This document shows, piece by piece, positions 45,380 through 54,818 of a DNA stretch of 64,000 nt. Under the pieces are notes generated by a model. The model was not told the DNA's origin. It made no database searches and worked only from the letters and a program-made list of their open reading frames with translations. The position numbers were made by a program, and so were the translations under genes. Numbering within the stretch: position 1 is the first letter of the stretch; every line of letters begins with the position of its first letter. The stretch is from UBA10347 sp905182135 (GTDB taxonomy: Bacteria; Actinomycetota; Acidimicrobiia; Acidimicrobiales; UBA10347). The DNA is taken from the NCBI GenBank assembly GCA_963925805.1, contig CAWUSE010000011.1, positions 62,001 to 126,000 on the forward strand, written 5' to 3'.

Positions 45380-45782
45380 CCACCTGGTTCCAGACCAGAA
45401 GCGAGATAGTGCGCACGTGTGGTGTCGGTAACGAAGACCCAGGCTTGAGATGACGACACTCGGTCGGTTGCAGCGAACGACTCGGAGGCCCGAACGTTGA
45501 TCCCATCAGACGATGCAGTGCGAACATGTGAGTGCCGTCAGCGCGTGCAGACCTAAGCTCCGCTGCCACGTGGCGAGCTTGGCCGACGCCGTCTTCCAGT
45601 TGGTGAACATGACATTGCACCAGCCGCGCGCCTCTGCCCGTTCCGTCGTCATCATGACAGCGGCGTAGCACAACACCTGTAAATTTGACGCAGATAGCCA
45701 ATGAAACAGCACCCTTGGCGAGTGGCAGGGAGCTGGAGTGAAACTTCGTTCAAATTGGGTTGTGTATCCGAAGCAGACCGCA
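45380..45782. other. About 400-bp gene-free stretch
   Basis: Convergent gap between the methyltransferase and the DUF3179 gene. A minus-strand frame (45506-45712) is open but has no recognisable family. I see no terminator or RNA gene. Confidence 0.35.
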
Positions 45783-45818
45783 GGTTAGAAGCCCAGGGTG
45801 GGTTAGAAGTCCAGGGTG
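45783..45818 (+). repeat. 18-bp tandem repeat across the DUF3179 stop codon
   Basis: GGTTAGAAGCCCAGGGTG (45783-45800) is followed at once by the same unit with one change (45801-45818, T for C). The second copy contains the gene's last codons and its stop (minus strand TTCTAA). The first copy would encode TLGF and a stop in the same frame. Confidence 0.7.
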
Positions 45819-47212
45819 CGGGTGTCAGGGTGATTCACATGCCAGGCGAACCAGAACGATTGCTCCGTGATAATGCGGTCACCAGAAGCATCAAAGACTC
45901 GGACGCCGACACCGGTGGGCTCGACAGTCAGCAGTTCACCGCCGACCTCGATCTGGATCGTCTGTTCCAGTGCGTTAAATGCCATGACGTCGAACGCCAC
46001 ATCATCACCATTGCGACTGATGCCAACTACTTCGGTCTTGATCGAAAAGACGCCAGGCGCACCAAGAATAGGGAACCAGATATCAGGGTTGTCGTAGTAG
46101 CTTCGGTACGCCTCACCAGGCGTGTAGTCATAGGCGATCGGTGGGCGGTCCGCTATATCGAAGAAAATAGGTCGCGGCAGTTCGAGTACTTCGGAGTCAG
46201 GGTTCTCTGCGATCCAATCGCTCCAACGTAAATGGTTGACTGGCCGCACGACCAACTCAGTCCCGAGCAGCGGCCCACCAATGCTGATGCCACGCAGGTG
46301 GGACCAAAGGGTCCCCGTCTGGGTGTCGTACATGATCTTGTTCGAATTCAACAAGAGTCCGCTGGTAAGGAAGTCAAGCTTCTGGCCAGCAACATCGCGT
46401 TCGAAGACCAATGCGCTGCGGCACAAGGTGCAGTAGACCAGCGCAAGGTCTTCGCCGCCGATTGTGTCGTTTACGAGTTCGTGTCGAGCCAGGATTCGCA
46501 AGGGATAGGCGACGGCTTCGTTGTTAACAATGACGCCAAGGACGATCTCGTCATCGATCATCCAGTCTGCTTCGACTGCAGGTACCCGAGCAGGGTCGTT
46601 GAGTTCCGGAATGCCGCCGAGCCTGACCCCGCCCCACTGGATGGCAGCGACCTCGACGTGGTCGGCGACTGAACGAATCAGCGGACCGAACGCACCGTCG
46701 ATGCGCTCGTACAGCGTCGCCTTGAAGTCGACGTAGCCCGCACCGCCATCGAGCGCACGAGTGTGCGACCAACTTCCGTAGCTGTTCATGTCGGCAACTC
46801 TGTCCCGGGACTCAATGCCAGTAATCGCCTCGAGAGCCGTCCCGGTCAGGTTGGAAACCCGAGATGAAATATTAATGCGTAGTAGGTCGACCAACCACGG
46901 CACCCAGCGTTCGTTGCGATTGCCAGCCATCGTCTCAACGAGAGCCCTTGCATTCGCACTTGTGGAACTGTCGACGAACACGTCGATAGCGGTCTCCACC
47001 TGCTCGTCGGTAGCTGTGGGCTCAAAGGTTTCGACGACTACCAGAGCTGGCGCCGTGGTCGAAAGCGGCGCTGTAGCCATACCGTCCAGCGCCCCACTGG
47101 ACGCAATCGACGAACCGCTCGGCGAACACGCCGATGCGAGAACGGCGACGACCAAACACAGGGTTACCAGCTTCGGTCGCCTGCGAGGTCGGGGCTGTTG
47201 TTGGATCTTCAT
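45803..47212 (-). CDS. DUF3179 domain lipoprotein
   Basis: 469 residues. The signal peptide ends with lipobox LASAC (C29). After a Ser/Ala/Thr spacer comes a helical region with LVETMAGNRNERWVPWLVDLLR, then a DUF3179 domain (about 235-460): GVIVNNEAVAYPLRILARHELVNDTIGGEDLALVYCTLCRSALVFER, then GLLLNSNKIMYDTQTGTLWSH, where the CxxC pair and W.H are family hallmarks. Members are extracellular or membrane-anchored and uncharacterised. It starts 15 nt after the livM stop, so it probably belongs to the same transcript as the orphan permease pair. Confidence 0.85.
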   Translation of the reverse strand: MKIQQQPRPRRRPKLVTLCLVVAVLASACSPSGSSIASSGALDGMATAPLSTTAPALVVVETFEPTATDEQVETAIDVFVDSSTSANARALVETMAGNRNERWVPWLVDLLRINISSRVSNLTGTALEAITGIESRDRVADMNSYGSWSHTRALDGGAGYVDFKATLYERIDGAFGPLIRSVADHVEVAAIQWGGVRLGGIPELNDPARVPAVEADWMIDDEIVLGVIVNNEAVAYPLRILARHELVNDTIGGEDLALVYCTLCRSALVFERDVAGQKLDFLTSGLLLNSNKIMYDTQTGTLWSHLRGISIGGPLLGTELVVRPVNHLRWSDWIAENPDSEVLELPRPIFFDIADRPPIAYDYTPGEAYRSYYDNPDIWFPILGAPGVFSIKTEVVGISRNGDDVAFDVMAFNALEQTIQIEVGGELLTVEPTGVGVRVFDASGDRIITEQSFWFAWHVNHPDTRTLDF

Positions 47213-47227
47213 TCCTGGGTAAACCCG

Positions 47228-48247
47228 CTAAGGCGACTCAGACTTGCCGCGATCTCGTCCTTTGAACAATCCGGCGATCCCTGTCGGGGCTATAAACGTC
47301 ATAATGATGAGTCCTGCACCGAACACGATGGCGTCACTGTCGAGCAGTTCGAACGCACCGTTTATCGTTGGAATCAGAATCAAGGCCAGAACACCAAAGA
47401 TGACACCAGCCAGGGTTCCAAGACCACCAATGACCGCGGCGGCGTAAAGACGCAGCGATAGGAACGAGTCGAAGTCGGCATGGCTCACGTATGGATTCAA
47501 GAGAGATTGCAGCACGCCGGCGGTGCCAGTCATAGCCGCCGAGATAGCGAGGGCGCCCGCCTTGGCATAACGGACACTGATACCAAACGTGGCCGCTGCC
47601 GCCTCGTTGTCTCGCACGGTCCGTAACGCACGCCCCATACGACTATTGACCAAATTGCGGATGATGACGAACCACAAAGCAACGACTGCCAAACAGACGC
47701 CGTACCGCCAGATGTGCACGTCGTCGTCAAGCCCAAGAAGCGATGGAGGAACGAATGCATCGTTGTCTACCGTGCGACCAGTTACGCCGCCTGTCCAGGT
47801 CCCCAGCCGGCGCAAAAGCGGAGGAAAGGCGAGAGCGGTGCCGAACGTCACAAGCGCCAGATACAGCCCGCGAACTCGCAACGCAGGCAGGCCCAACACT
47901 AATCCAACAGCACCGGTGAACAACGTGGCCAGGAATCCAGCCAGAAACAGTGACATGCCCTGATCGATCAGGTTCGCCATTGCGAACGCGCCGACGCCCA
48001 CAAAGACACCATGACCGAGCGAAATGAGGCCCGTATAACCCGTAAGCAGGTTCACCCCCAACACAGCGAGCACCAGCACGACGAGCCGAGACAACTTGGT
48101 GAGTTCCAACGGGGTCACCACAAAGGGAGGGATGGCCACGGTAATTGCCAGAACGACCAAGCCGATCTTCGACATCCGGCTCATGCGTGCGGCTGGTAAG
48201 GCGGGCGAAGCGGCCATTGCGTCCTGCTCGTTGGAGATAGTTGTCAT
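47228..48247 (-). CDS. livM: Branched-chain amino acid-type ABC permease LivM (set 2)
   Basis: 339 residues with about nine hydrophobic segments. GYTGLISLGHGVFVGVGAF and GLPALRVRGLYLALVTFG are the classical LivM signatures, and IRDNE-like VRDNEAAAATFGISVRYAKAGALAISAAMTG is the cytoplasmic coupling region. It forms the inner-membrane channel with LivH. This set lacks ATPase genes and an intact binding protein. Its ATG overlaps the livH stop by 4 nt. Confidence 0.9.
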   Translation of the reverse strand: MTTISNEQDAMAASPALPAARMSRMSKIGLVVLAITVAIPPFVVTPLELTKLSRLVVLVLAVLGVNLLTGYTGLISLGHGVFVGVGAFAMANLIDQGMSLFLAGFLATLFTGAVGLVLGLPALRVRGLYLALVTFGTALAFPPLLRRLGTWTGGVTGRTVDNDAFVPPSLLGLDDDVHIWRYGVCLAVVALWFVIIRNLVNSRMGRALRTVRDNEAAAATFGISVRYAKAGALAISAAMTGTAGVLQSLLNPYVSHADFDSFLSLRLYAAAVIGGLGTLAGVIFGVLALILIPTINGAFELLDSDAIVFGAGLIIMTFIAPTGIAGLFKGRDRGKSESP

Positions 48248-49200
48248 ACTCGGTTCACCGGCACGGTGCCGAACAAGCCGTGGGGTCGCACCACCAGCGC
48301 TAGGACCATTGCCGCCAGCGGCGGCAACAGCGTCAGCTCGGTGGGAATACCCAGATAAGGCGGCGAAAGACTCTGGGTAAGGCCAATGATCAAACCGCCA
48401 GCGATCGCGCCTCGTGGACTATCGAGACCTCCGATGGTTGCTGCGGCCAACGCGTAGATCAACAGGTTCAGCATGAGCACAGGACTCAGCGTGATAGCAC
48501 CACCCACAAGTGATGCGGCCAATGCCCCGATCGCAGAAGCGATGGCCCAACCAATGGTTAACGTTCTATTAACCGGCACACCAACCAGCGCAGCGCCCTC
48601 GCGGTTACTGGTGATTGCTCGGAATGCCAGGCCAGTTTTCGTCTTCTGAATCAGCAGAGTAAGCAAGACAATGATCACGATGAGTGTGGCCCAGACCCCG
48701 ACGGTGGTGTATCTCAATCGGGCACCCAGAATGCCAACGTAGTCAGCCGCCTCGTTCGGGAATGGGCTCTTGACCTTGCGCGAGAACGAACCCCAGATCT
48801 GGAACACGATGCCGTTTATCAGAATCAGCAAGCCGATGGTGACGTTCACCTGCGACAGCGTCGACCTGCCGGTAAGCGGTCGCATAATAAAACGTTCTAC
48901 CACCGCCCCGAGTAACGCCCCGAAAGCCACCGCCCCCACGATCGCAGCCCACGCTGGCCACGGGTGCAGCGGTATCCATCGCGACGCAAATGCCGTACCT
49001 GCGATCGGGATACTAACACCTACAGCGCCTGTTGGCGAGAGCAGAGTCAGAGTCACATAACCCCCCATCAACCCCATCTCACCTTGCGCGAAGTTCAAGA
49101 GGCCGGTTGAGCGATAGATCATCACGATCGCTAACGCGAGTGATGCATAAATAGCACCGGTGAACATTCCATCGAAACACCGCTGCACTAACAGTTCCAT
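48244..49200 (-). CDS. livH: Branched-chain amino acid-type ABC permease LivH (set 2)
   Basis: 318 residues from the ATG at 49200. DGMFTGAIYASLALAIVMIYRSTGLLNFAQGEMGLMGGYV is typical of LivH, as are LAFRAITSNREGAALVGVPVNRTL and the C-terminal GLDSPRGAIAGGLIIGLTQSL. The frame runs 35 codons further upstream without family resemblance. It heads the livH-livM-DUF3179 unit; the remnant of a binding-protein gene lies 228 bp upstream on the same strand. Confidence 0.88.
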   Translation of the reverse strand: MELLVQRCFDGMFTGAIYASLALAIVMIYRSTGLLNFAQGEMGLMGGYVTLTLLSPTGAVGVSIPIAGTAFASRWIPLHPWPAWAAIVGAVAFGALLGAVVERFIMRPLTGRSTLSQVNVTIGLLILINGIVFQIWGSFSRKVKSPFPNEAADYVGILGARLRYTTVGVWATLIVIIVLLTLLIQKTKTGLAFRAITSNREGAALVGVPVNRTLTIGWAIASAIGALAASLVGGAITLSPVLMLNLLIYALAAATIGGLDSPRGAIAGGLIIGLTQSLSPPYLGIPTELTLLPPLAAMVLALVVRPHGLFGTVPVNRV

Positions 49201-49427
49201 CAGTGCACCAGTGAAGTGCCTCCAGGTCGCTTCGACCAAACCCGCGTGACTCCTACGTGCCACAGTTTTCAACGAGCAAGCGACACCGACTCCGCTCCGA
49301 TACACAAAAAGCGTTCGCCGAAGGTTCTCCGTAGGTCCAAAACCTCAATATCCTTGTTACACCGGAGGCAATCCGCAGGTTTCATACAACTAATGCCGAC
49401 ACCCCTATGACGTGTGACGTCGGTTGA
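49201..49427. other. Gap upstream of livH set 2
   Basis: Contains GGAGG at about 20 nt before the livH ATG, too far for an ordinary Shine-Dalgarno. No other feature was recognised. Confidence 0.3.
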
Positions 49428-49750
49428 TCAGACAGAGTTCAATAACTGACCGCCAAGGTTCATGTTGTCGCCCTCGATGGTCCAGGGGCCCGGAGCCAAG
49501 TCGAGTTTCCTTAGGTGGGAACCCTCGGCCAAGCAGGCGCCGTCGGACCTATTCTTGTCGAAGCTGACGACAACCAGGAGAACGGGCTGCGAGATGAGAA
49601 ACGCCCGCAGCCCAACCACGCAACCGGTAAGGTACAGGCCGCCATTGGGATCCCCACCGATGCGCTAGACCTCGAGCGTCTGGCATCTACTGAACTTCGC
49701 ACTCGGCGGCGTGAGGGCCAGCGAGTGCGAACTGCTCCTTCGGCCACCTA
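49428..49750 (-). pseudogene. Remnant of an ABC substrate-binding protein gene (livK-like)
   Basis: One minus-strand frame from about 49690 to 49428 reads as the C-terminus of a livK-type protein: CQTLEV, an in-frame TAG (49667-49665), GGDPNGGLYLTGCVVGLRAF, GACLAEGSHLRKLDLAPGPW and TIEGDNMNLGG. The intact neighbour at 50081 has QTLRI, ELDGGLTRTNFMIALRSL, DAYLVEGSDLSQFDAAGQSW and IIQGGVIDLDG in the same order. About 85 aligned positions survive; the upstream 450 codons are absent or unrecognisable. It probably once served the adjacent livHM set. Confidence 0.7.
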
Positions 49751-49993
49751 ACAAAATATCGTCTGCCGATTACCAATCAGTGCTCTCTTTCCAGCGGCCA
49801 CCGATAAAGAACTACTCCTCAGCTACTCCATCAGCAAGTGCTAGCTAAGGCCGGACTCCGCTGAGTCGGCCGATTTGCTGGAAACATTACCGTTGTTGTT
49901 ATTGCTTACCAAAGCACTCCTTCATCGAGGTAACAGCGTGCGGCTCGCTATAGCCACCTTGGGAGCCAGTACTGGCAAAAGTTGGCCCACTAC
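49751..49993. other. Gap between the livK remnant and the livK terminator
   Basis: No coding frame, repeat or RNA gene recognised. Confidence 0.3.
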
Positions 49994-50033
49994 TCAAAAC
50001 GAGAAGAGCCGGCGCCCGAAGGCACCGGCTCTC
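49994..50033 (-). terminator. Rho-independent terminator after livK
   Basis: On the minus strand GAGCCGGTGCC pairs with GGCGCCGGCTC around a TTCG tetraloop (50031-50006), followed by TTCTCGTTTT. It lies about 50 nt after the livK stop. Confidence 0.88.
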
Positions 50034-50080
50034 GTCGAATTGTTCTAGCTAATGTTTACTAAACCATGGCTAGGGCAGGA

Positions 50081-51706
50081 TTAGCAGCCTTCGCCAGAAA
50101 CCCATGGGCAGTTTGATGATTTACCGTCAAGGTCGATTACTCCACCTTGAATAATCCATGACTGACCAGCAGCGTCGAACTGGCTGAGGTCTGAACCCTC
50201 TACCAGGTACGCGTCCTCCGAGCCGTTCATACCGAAGTTAATGCCTTCGAGTAGGCCAGGATGGTCCATGCGCAATGAGCGCAAAGCAATCATGAAGTTG
50301 GTACGTGTGAGACCACCGTCAAGCTCTGCAGCGATCCGCAGAGTCTGCACTGCTGGCCAGCCGAACTGACCATAGCCAGTTGCGATTAGTCCAATATTGT
50401 TGTCGAGACCTGCGGCGTCGATCTGGTTATTCATGTACGCAATGTAGGTGTCTTCTGCGTACTGTGCATCGGTGCTGTCTTTCCAGCCACCACCGAATAC
50501 CCACCAGCCGTTAGAGTCGTCACCAGAAGGTGCCATGTAGGCCGATACTGACTTGCATACCGATGGCATAAAGGTAGCGGTAGCTATCTCGGTGATGCCG
50601 GTACGGGCAGCTTCGTCAACAACGAGCGTGCACGCATTGCCAGCGGTCATCGCAATGAAAATGTCTGCGCCTGCTGCTGCGAGCGTGGTCATTTCGTTGG
50701 TCAGCGTTGCTGCTGCCGGATCGTGACGCACGAAGGTGACATCACCAATGTGATCTGACGCTTCAGCGTAATCAGCAAAGCCTTGTTCGTATGCAAGACC
50801 GAAGTCGTTGTCCATAACAAGAGCCGCTACTTTGGCGCCTGCTGGGAGGTTGGTTTCAATCCAGGTGCCCCAAAGCAGTGCTTCGGTGGCGTAGGAAAGC
50901 TGAAGACCGGTGGTCCAAGGGTTGTTGTCTGGGTCGCCCCAGGCTTGGTGACCAGTCATCGACATTGGGTGTGGAACACAGTTTTCATTCAAAGTACCTT
51001 GTACAGCGAAGGTGTTTGGTGAACCAAGCGTTTGGATATAGAACGGATCTTGTGACTGGAGAAGCTCGGCGACGAGTTCCTGGGTCTGTGTCGCTACGTA
51101 CGCGTCGTCCTTCATGATCAGTTCGATCTGCAGTCCGTCGGGTCCAATGCCACCGGTTGCGTTCACATGGTCAAAGAGAGCACCCATACCAACACCGATG
51201 TTGCCGTAGGCAGCAAGGGAGCCAGACTGTGCAGTGGTGTGACCGAGAGTGATTACACCATCTTTAACACCTGTATTGTCCGACCAGTCGTCTGGGCAAT
51301 TGCTCAGATCGACAGTCCAACCACCGGGTCCGGTGAGGATGTCACCGTCGACGCCGTAACCAGCAGCTTTGATCTCTGCAACGATTCCAGCGCGCTGATC
51401 AGCCCACTGTGCTTCGAGGTCTTCGATAGCAGTGGTTACAACGCCACCGTCTTCGACTTCTTCTTCAGCAGCATCTTCAACTGCTGCTTCAGTTTCTTCC
51501 TCGTCGGCAGCGCCACCGGTAGCTTCTTCTTCCGGTTCGGCTTCCTCTTCGGCTTCAGGTTCATCTTCTGTTTCTTCAGCCATGTCTTCAGTGGCATCAG
51601 AACCACTGTCGGCGGCTTCAGGAGTAGCGTCGCTTCCCCCGCATGCTGTCGCTAAAAGCGACATTGCAAAAATGATCGCCAATAGGCGTGTCAGATTCTT
51701 ACTCAT
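50081..51706 (-). CDS. livK: Branched-chain amino acid-type ABC substrate-binding protein
   Basis: 541 residues. The ATG at 51706 has GGAGGGAA upstream at 6-7 nt. Signal peptide MSKNLTRLLAIIFAMSLLAT ends at the lipobox ATAC (C22). A very acidic Glu/Asp/Ala spacer (about 25-90) is followed by a type I periplasmic-binding fold: VITLGHTTAQSGSLAAYGNI, VALVMDNDFGLAYEQGFADYAEA, GADIFIAMTAGNACTLVVDEA. The ligand could be amino acids, amides or urea. It is the last gene of the livGFHMK operon, with a 121-bp gap that allows extra expression. Confidence 0.92.
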   Translation of the reverse strand: MSKNLTRLLAIIFAMSLLATACGGSDATPEAADSGSDATEDMAEETEDEPEAEEEAEPEEEATGGAADEEETEAAVEDAAEEEVEDGGVVTTAIEDLEAQWADQRAGIVAEIKAAGYGVDGDILTGPGGWTVDLSNCPDDWSDNTGVKDGVITLGHTTAQSGSLAAYGNIGVGMGALFDHVNATGGIGPDGLQIELIMKDDAYVATQTQELVAELLQSQDPFYIQTLGSPNTFAVQGTLNENCVPHPMSMTGHQAWGDPDNNPWTTGLQLSYATEALLWGTWIETNLPAGAKVAALVMDNDFGLAYEQGFADYAEASDHIGDVTFVRHDPAAATLTNEMTTLAAAGADIFIAMTAGNACTLVVDEAARTGITEIATATFMPSVCKSVSAYMAPSGDDSNGWWVFGGGWKDSTDAQYAEDTYIAYMNNQIDAAGLDNNIGLIATGYGQFGWPAVQTLRIAAELDGGLTRTNFMIALRSLRMDHPGLLEGINFGMNGSEDAYLVEGSDLSQFDAAGQSWIIQGGVIDLDGKSSNCPWVSGEGC

Positions 51707-51827
51707 ATATGGTTCCCTCCATATTGGTCCCGGACCGGGATATTTGTTCGCGCTCTGCATAACAGGGCATCGATTGGTAGAACGTAGCCCAGTAGAAGCT
51801 ACTAAGTGATTCAGGAGTCACAATTAA

Positions 51828-53099
51828 CTAACCCTGAGTCGAGTCATTTGTTGCGACCCCTGCTGTGGCAAGAATCTCGGCGCCGTCCGGCAGTGCAGGC
51901 GGCACGGGCACGATCTGAACAACGTGGATCCACAGTTTTCGCCAGGTACCCACAATGCCTTGGGGAGCAAAGAAGACGAAGCCGATCAGCACGATGCCGA
52001 AGACGGCCTGCGACAGCGGACCGTCACCGTTGAGCTGATAGAGCCCCGGCACATCGACCGCAGCAAATAGTACAAGGGCAATACCCCAGCCAGCAATTAG
52101 CGTGCCGGCACCGGCAATGAACTTCTTTTGTGCTGTCACTTGCTGTCGGGCCAGGTATATAGCCAAAGCGACAACGGCGATCATCACGACGACCGCTGAC
52201 AGCGAGTAGTTGAAGTAGGTCTGAACCAACCATCGACCAAACACCACGACGAGGGCGCCGATAGCTGCGCCGCTGACGGTGGCGACACCACCAACAACCA
52301 AGCCCACGAGTAGGTCAACCATGAGCACGAAGGTGAAGTCCTGCTCAGCTACGAAGCCCGAGTTCATGGCCCACATAACACCGGCCAGGCCGCCGATAGC
52401 AGCGCTGAGCCCGAAGTTCAGGACCTTGAAGCGGCGAAGCTCGACACCACTAACAGCAGCACCAATCTCATTATCTCGGATCGAGATAACAGCACGGCCG
52501 GGACGGCTCTTAATCAGGTTACCAACCACCCAGAAGGCGAACAGCGCGAGTGCGGCGAGCAGGAAGTAACGGTACCTTCCAGGTTCAGTCACGTCAAAGA
52601 TCGGCATCCAGTCTGGCGGATTCAGCTTCTCGGTGATCTCACGGCCGTTGGCGCCACCTGTTCGTTCCGGAATACCGAAGAACTCAAGCTTCGTGAAACT
52701 GGGGAACGCTGCGGCAAAGGCCACTGTGGACATGGCTAAATACAAGCCCTTGATCTTAAGCGCTGGAACACCCAGCGCCAGGCCGATCAAGAAGGACACG
52801 AACATGCCTGCAGGGATCGTCATCCAGTAATCCCAGCCATGATCCATGATCAGCGAGGCGGATGTGAACGCACCGAGCGCAATAAATGCGCTCTGGCACA
52901 GAGCAAAGAGCCCGCTGTAACCAATAACCAGGTTAAAACCAAGGATTGCGACCGCCATAGCCATAGCCCGGTTCAGGCGGGTGACCTGGAACTCAGGAAG
53001 AACGAACGGGATGATCAACATGAGCACGATCAGCAGGCCGTAGCCAACCAACCGATACATGCGGTGCTCTGCACTACCGCTATTAAATTTGTACGGCAT
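51828..53099 (-). CDS. livM: Branched-chain amino acid-type ABC permease LivM (set 1)
   Basis: 423 residues. NLVIGYSGLFALCQSAFIALGAF and GVPALKIKGLYLAMSTVAFAAAF are LivM signatures, and ISIRDNEIGAAVSGVELRRFKVLNFGLSAAIGG is the coupling region. It is longer than the usual 320-350 residues because of two extra hydrophobic segments near the C-terminus (about 300-370: VVVMIAVVALAIYLARQ, AGTLIAGWGIALVLFAAVD). It lies 3 nt after livH. Confidence 0.92.
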   Translation of the reverse strand: MPYKFNSGSAEHRMYRLVGYGLLIVLMLIIPFVLPEFQVTRLNRAMAMAVAILGFNLVIGYSGLFALCQSAFIALGAFTSASLIMDHGWDYWMTIPAGMFVSFLIGLALGVPALKIKGLYLAMSTVAFAAAFPSFTKLEFFGIPERTGGANGREITEKLNPPDWMPIFDVTEPGRYRYFLLAALALFAFWVVGNLIKSRPGRAVISIRDNEIGAAVSGVELRRFKVLNFGLSAAIGGLAGVMWAMNSGFVAEQDFTFVLMVDLLVGLVVGGVATVSGAAIGALVVVFGRWLVQTYFNYSLSAVVVMIAVVALAIYLARQQVTAQKKFIAGAGTLIAGWGIALVLFAAVDVPGLYQLNGDGPLSQAVFGIVLIGFVFFAPQGIVGTWRKLWIHVVQIVPVPPALPDGAEILATAGVATNDSTQG

Positions 53100-53102
53100 G
53101 GA

Positions 53103-54056
53103 CTAAACCCTTTCGACTGACTTGGTCCCGAACAGACCTGTTGGTTTAAACCACAAGACGACCAGTAGCAAGACTACGGGGAAGAGAAGTGGTGCGGCCG
53201 TCAGGCTGCTGAGTCGGTCAACGTCAGAGATGTAGCCGAGAATAACACTGTTGAGTAGACCGACGACGAAGCCGCCGAGGGCGGCGCCACCGACGCTGTC
53301 AAGGCCGCCAAAGGCTGCGGCGGCCAAGGCATAGACCAGAACCGTCAGCATCATGTTGGGTTGCAACGTAATGCGAGGTGCCACCAGAATTGCTCCAAGT
53401 GCGCCGAATGCGCAGGCCAATCCCCAGCCGAAGCTCAGAATGCGGCCAACCCGGATGCCGACCAGACGTGATGCCTCGGTGTTCGAGGACACGCCCCGAA
53501 AGGCTAGACCCATCTTGGTGCGGTTCAGAATGACGTGAAGTGCACTAAGCATAATTAGCAGAGCGCCGACGAGGCCTACCGAGTCATGCTGAATACGCAG
53601 GCCCAACTTATTGGTTTCGCTGGTAAAGAACGAAGATCGTCCCTGCATCCAGTCGCCTATGAGCGGCAGGTCATACAACAGGTTCGGAACGTTGGCCTGG
53701 GCTTGGTAGTTCCAGATGTCGCCTGCAAAGGCATTGACAATGTAGAACACGCCGAGCGTGATCAGCACAACGGGCAGATGATCGGTCGGATCAAAGGAGC
53801 GCAACATAGTGCGCTCGATACCCATACCGAGTAGCGCCGCAATGACCATGGCAAGAATCGTCGCCAGGATTATGTTCATGCTGAACGCCTGCACGGCGAA
53901 CACGAACGCAAAGAATGCGCCGATCATCGCCAACTCACCTTGGGCGAAGTTGATCAGCGTCGTTGCTTTAAAGATGAGCACCATGGGAATGGCGACCACC
54001 GAATAGATGGCGCCATTCTGAAGGCCATCGATTATGCGTTGGAGAAAAAGTGTCAT
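53103..54056 (-). CDS. livH: Branched-chain amino acid-type ABC permease LivH (set 1)
   Basis: 317 residues. IIDGLQNGAIYSVVAIPMVLIFKATTLINFAQGELAMIGAF is the LivH opening; MGLAFRGVSSNTEASRLVGIRVGRILSFGWGLA and FGGLDSVGGAALGGFVVGLLNS are the later signatures. It pairs with LivM of the same operon and is 42 nt downstream of livF. Confidence 0.93.
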   Translation of the reverse strand: MTLFLQRIIDGLQNGAIYSVVAIPMVLIFKATTLINFAQGELAMIGAFFAFVFAVQAFSMNIILATILAMVIAALLGMGIERTMLRSFDPTDHLPVVLITLGVFYIVNAFAGDIWNYQAQANVPNLLYDLPLIGDWMQGRSSFFTSETNKLGLRIQHDSVGLVGALLIMLSALHVILNRTKMGLAFRGVSSNTEASRLVGIRVGRILSFGWGLACAFGALGAILVAPRITLQPNMMLTVLVYALAAAAFGGLDSVGGAALGGFVVGLLNSVILGYISDVDRLSSLTAAPLLFPVVLLLVVLWFKPTGLFGTKSVERV

Positions 54057-54098
54057 GACTGCGCTGCGCTTCCTTTCGTTGAGCAGTATGAATGGTTG

Positions 54099-54818
54099 TT
54101 ATGCACCGAGGTATGCCTCCTGCACTGCGGGATCGTCTCGTAGCTGGGCAGCTGGCCCACTGAGAGCAATCGATCCGGTTTCGAGCACATAGGCGCTTTG
54201 CGCAATGCTGAGCGCCAGGTTTGCGTTCTGCTCAACGATGAGCATTGTGGTGCCCTCGTCTTGGTTTATCTGCTTGAACGTGGCAAACAGGTCTTCGATG
54301 ATGATCGGCGCAAGACCGAGCGAAGGTTCATCGAGTAGCAGCAGCTTGGGCCGCGACATGAGCGCCCGAGATACAGCGAGCATTTGCTGCTCGCCACCGC
54401 TGAGTGAACCGGCTGCTTGGTCCTTGCGTTCCTTGAGTACAGGAAACATCTGGAACCAGCGGTCGATGTCGTCGTCGACTTCGTTGTCCTTACGAACATA
54501 GGCACCGAGTTGTAGGTTCTCTAATGTGGAGAGCTCGGGGAAGGTACCTCGGCCCTGGGGAACGTGTGCCATTCCCTGGGCCACGATTCCGCCGGTGTCT
54601 GTGTTCGAGATATCTTCGCCAGCGAACGTGATGGTGCCTGTGGAAGCCACGATCGGCATGTTGCAGATCGAGCGTAGCGTGGTGGTCTTGCCGGCGCCGT
54701 TGGCGCCGAGGATCACACACACTTCGCCGGTCTTCACTTCGAGCGCCACGCCGCGCAGAACATCGACTTGGCCGTAGCTGGCCTGCAGGTCTCGGACTTC
54801 GAGAATATTTTCGCTCAT
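54099..54818 (-). CDS. livF: Branched-chain amino acid-type ABC ATPase LivF
   Basis: 239 residues. Walker A GANGAGKT (38-45), Q-loop region AHVPQGRGTFPELSTLENL, signature LSGGEQQMLAVSRAL, Walker B LLLLDEPSLGLAP, ending with the LivF-type VQEAYLGA. It powers transport with LivG. Its ATG overlaps the livG stop by 4 nt. Confidence 0.95.
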   Translation of the reverse strand: MSENILEVRDLQASYGQVDVLRGVALEVKTGEVCVILGANGAGKTTTLRSICNMPIVASTGTITFAGEDISNTDTGGIVAQGMAHVPQGRGTFPELSTLENLQLGAYVRKDNEVDDDIDRWFQMFPVLKERKDQAAGSLSGGEQQMLAVSRALMSRPKLLLLDEPSLGLAPIIIEDLFATFKQINQDEGTTMLIVEQNANLALSIAQSAYVLETGSIALSGPAAQLRDDPAVQEAYLGA

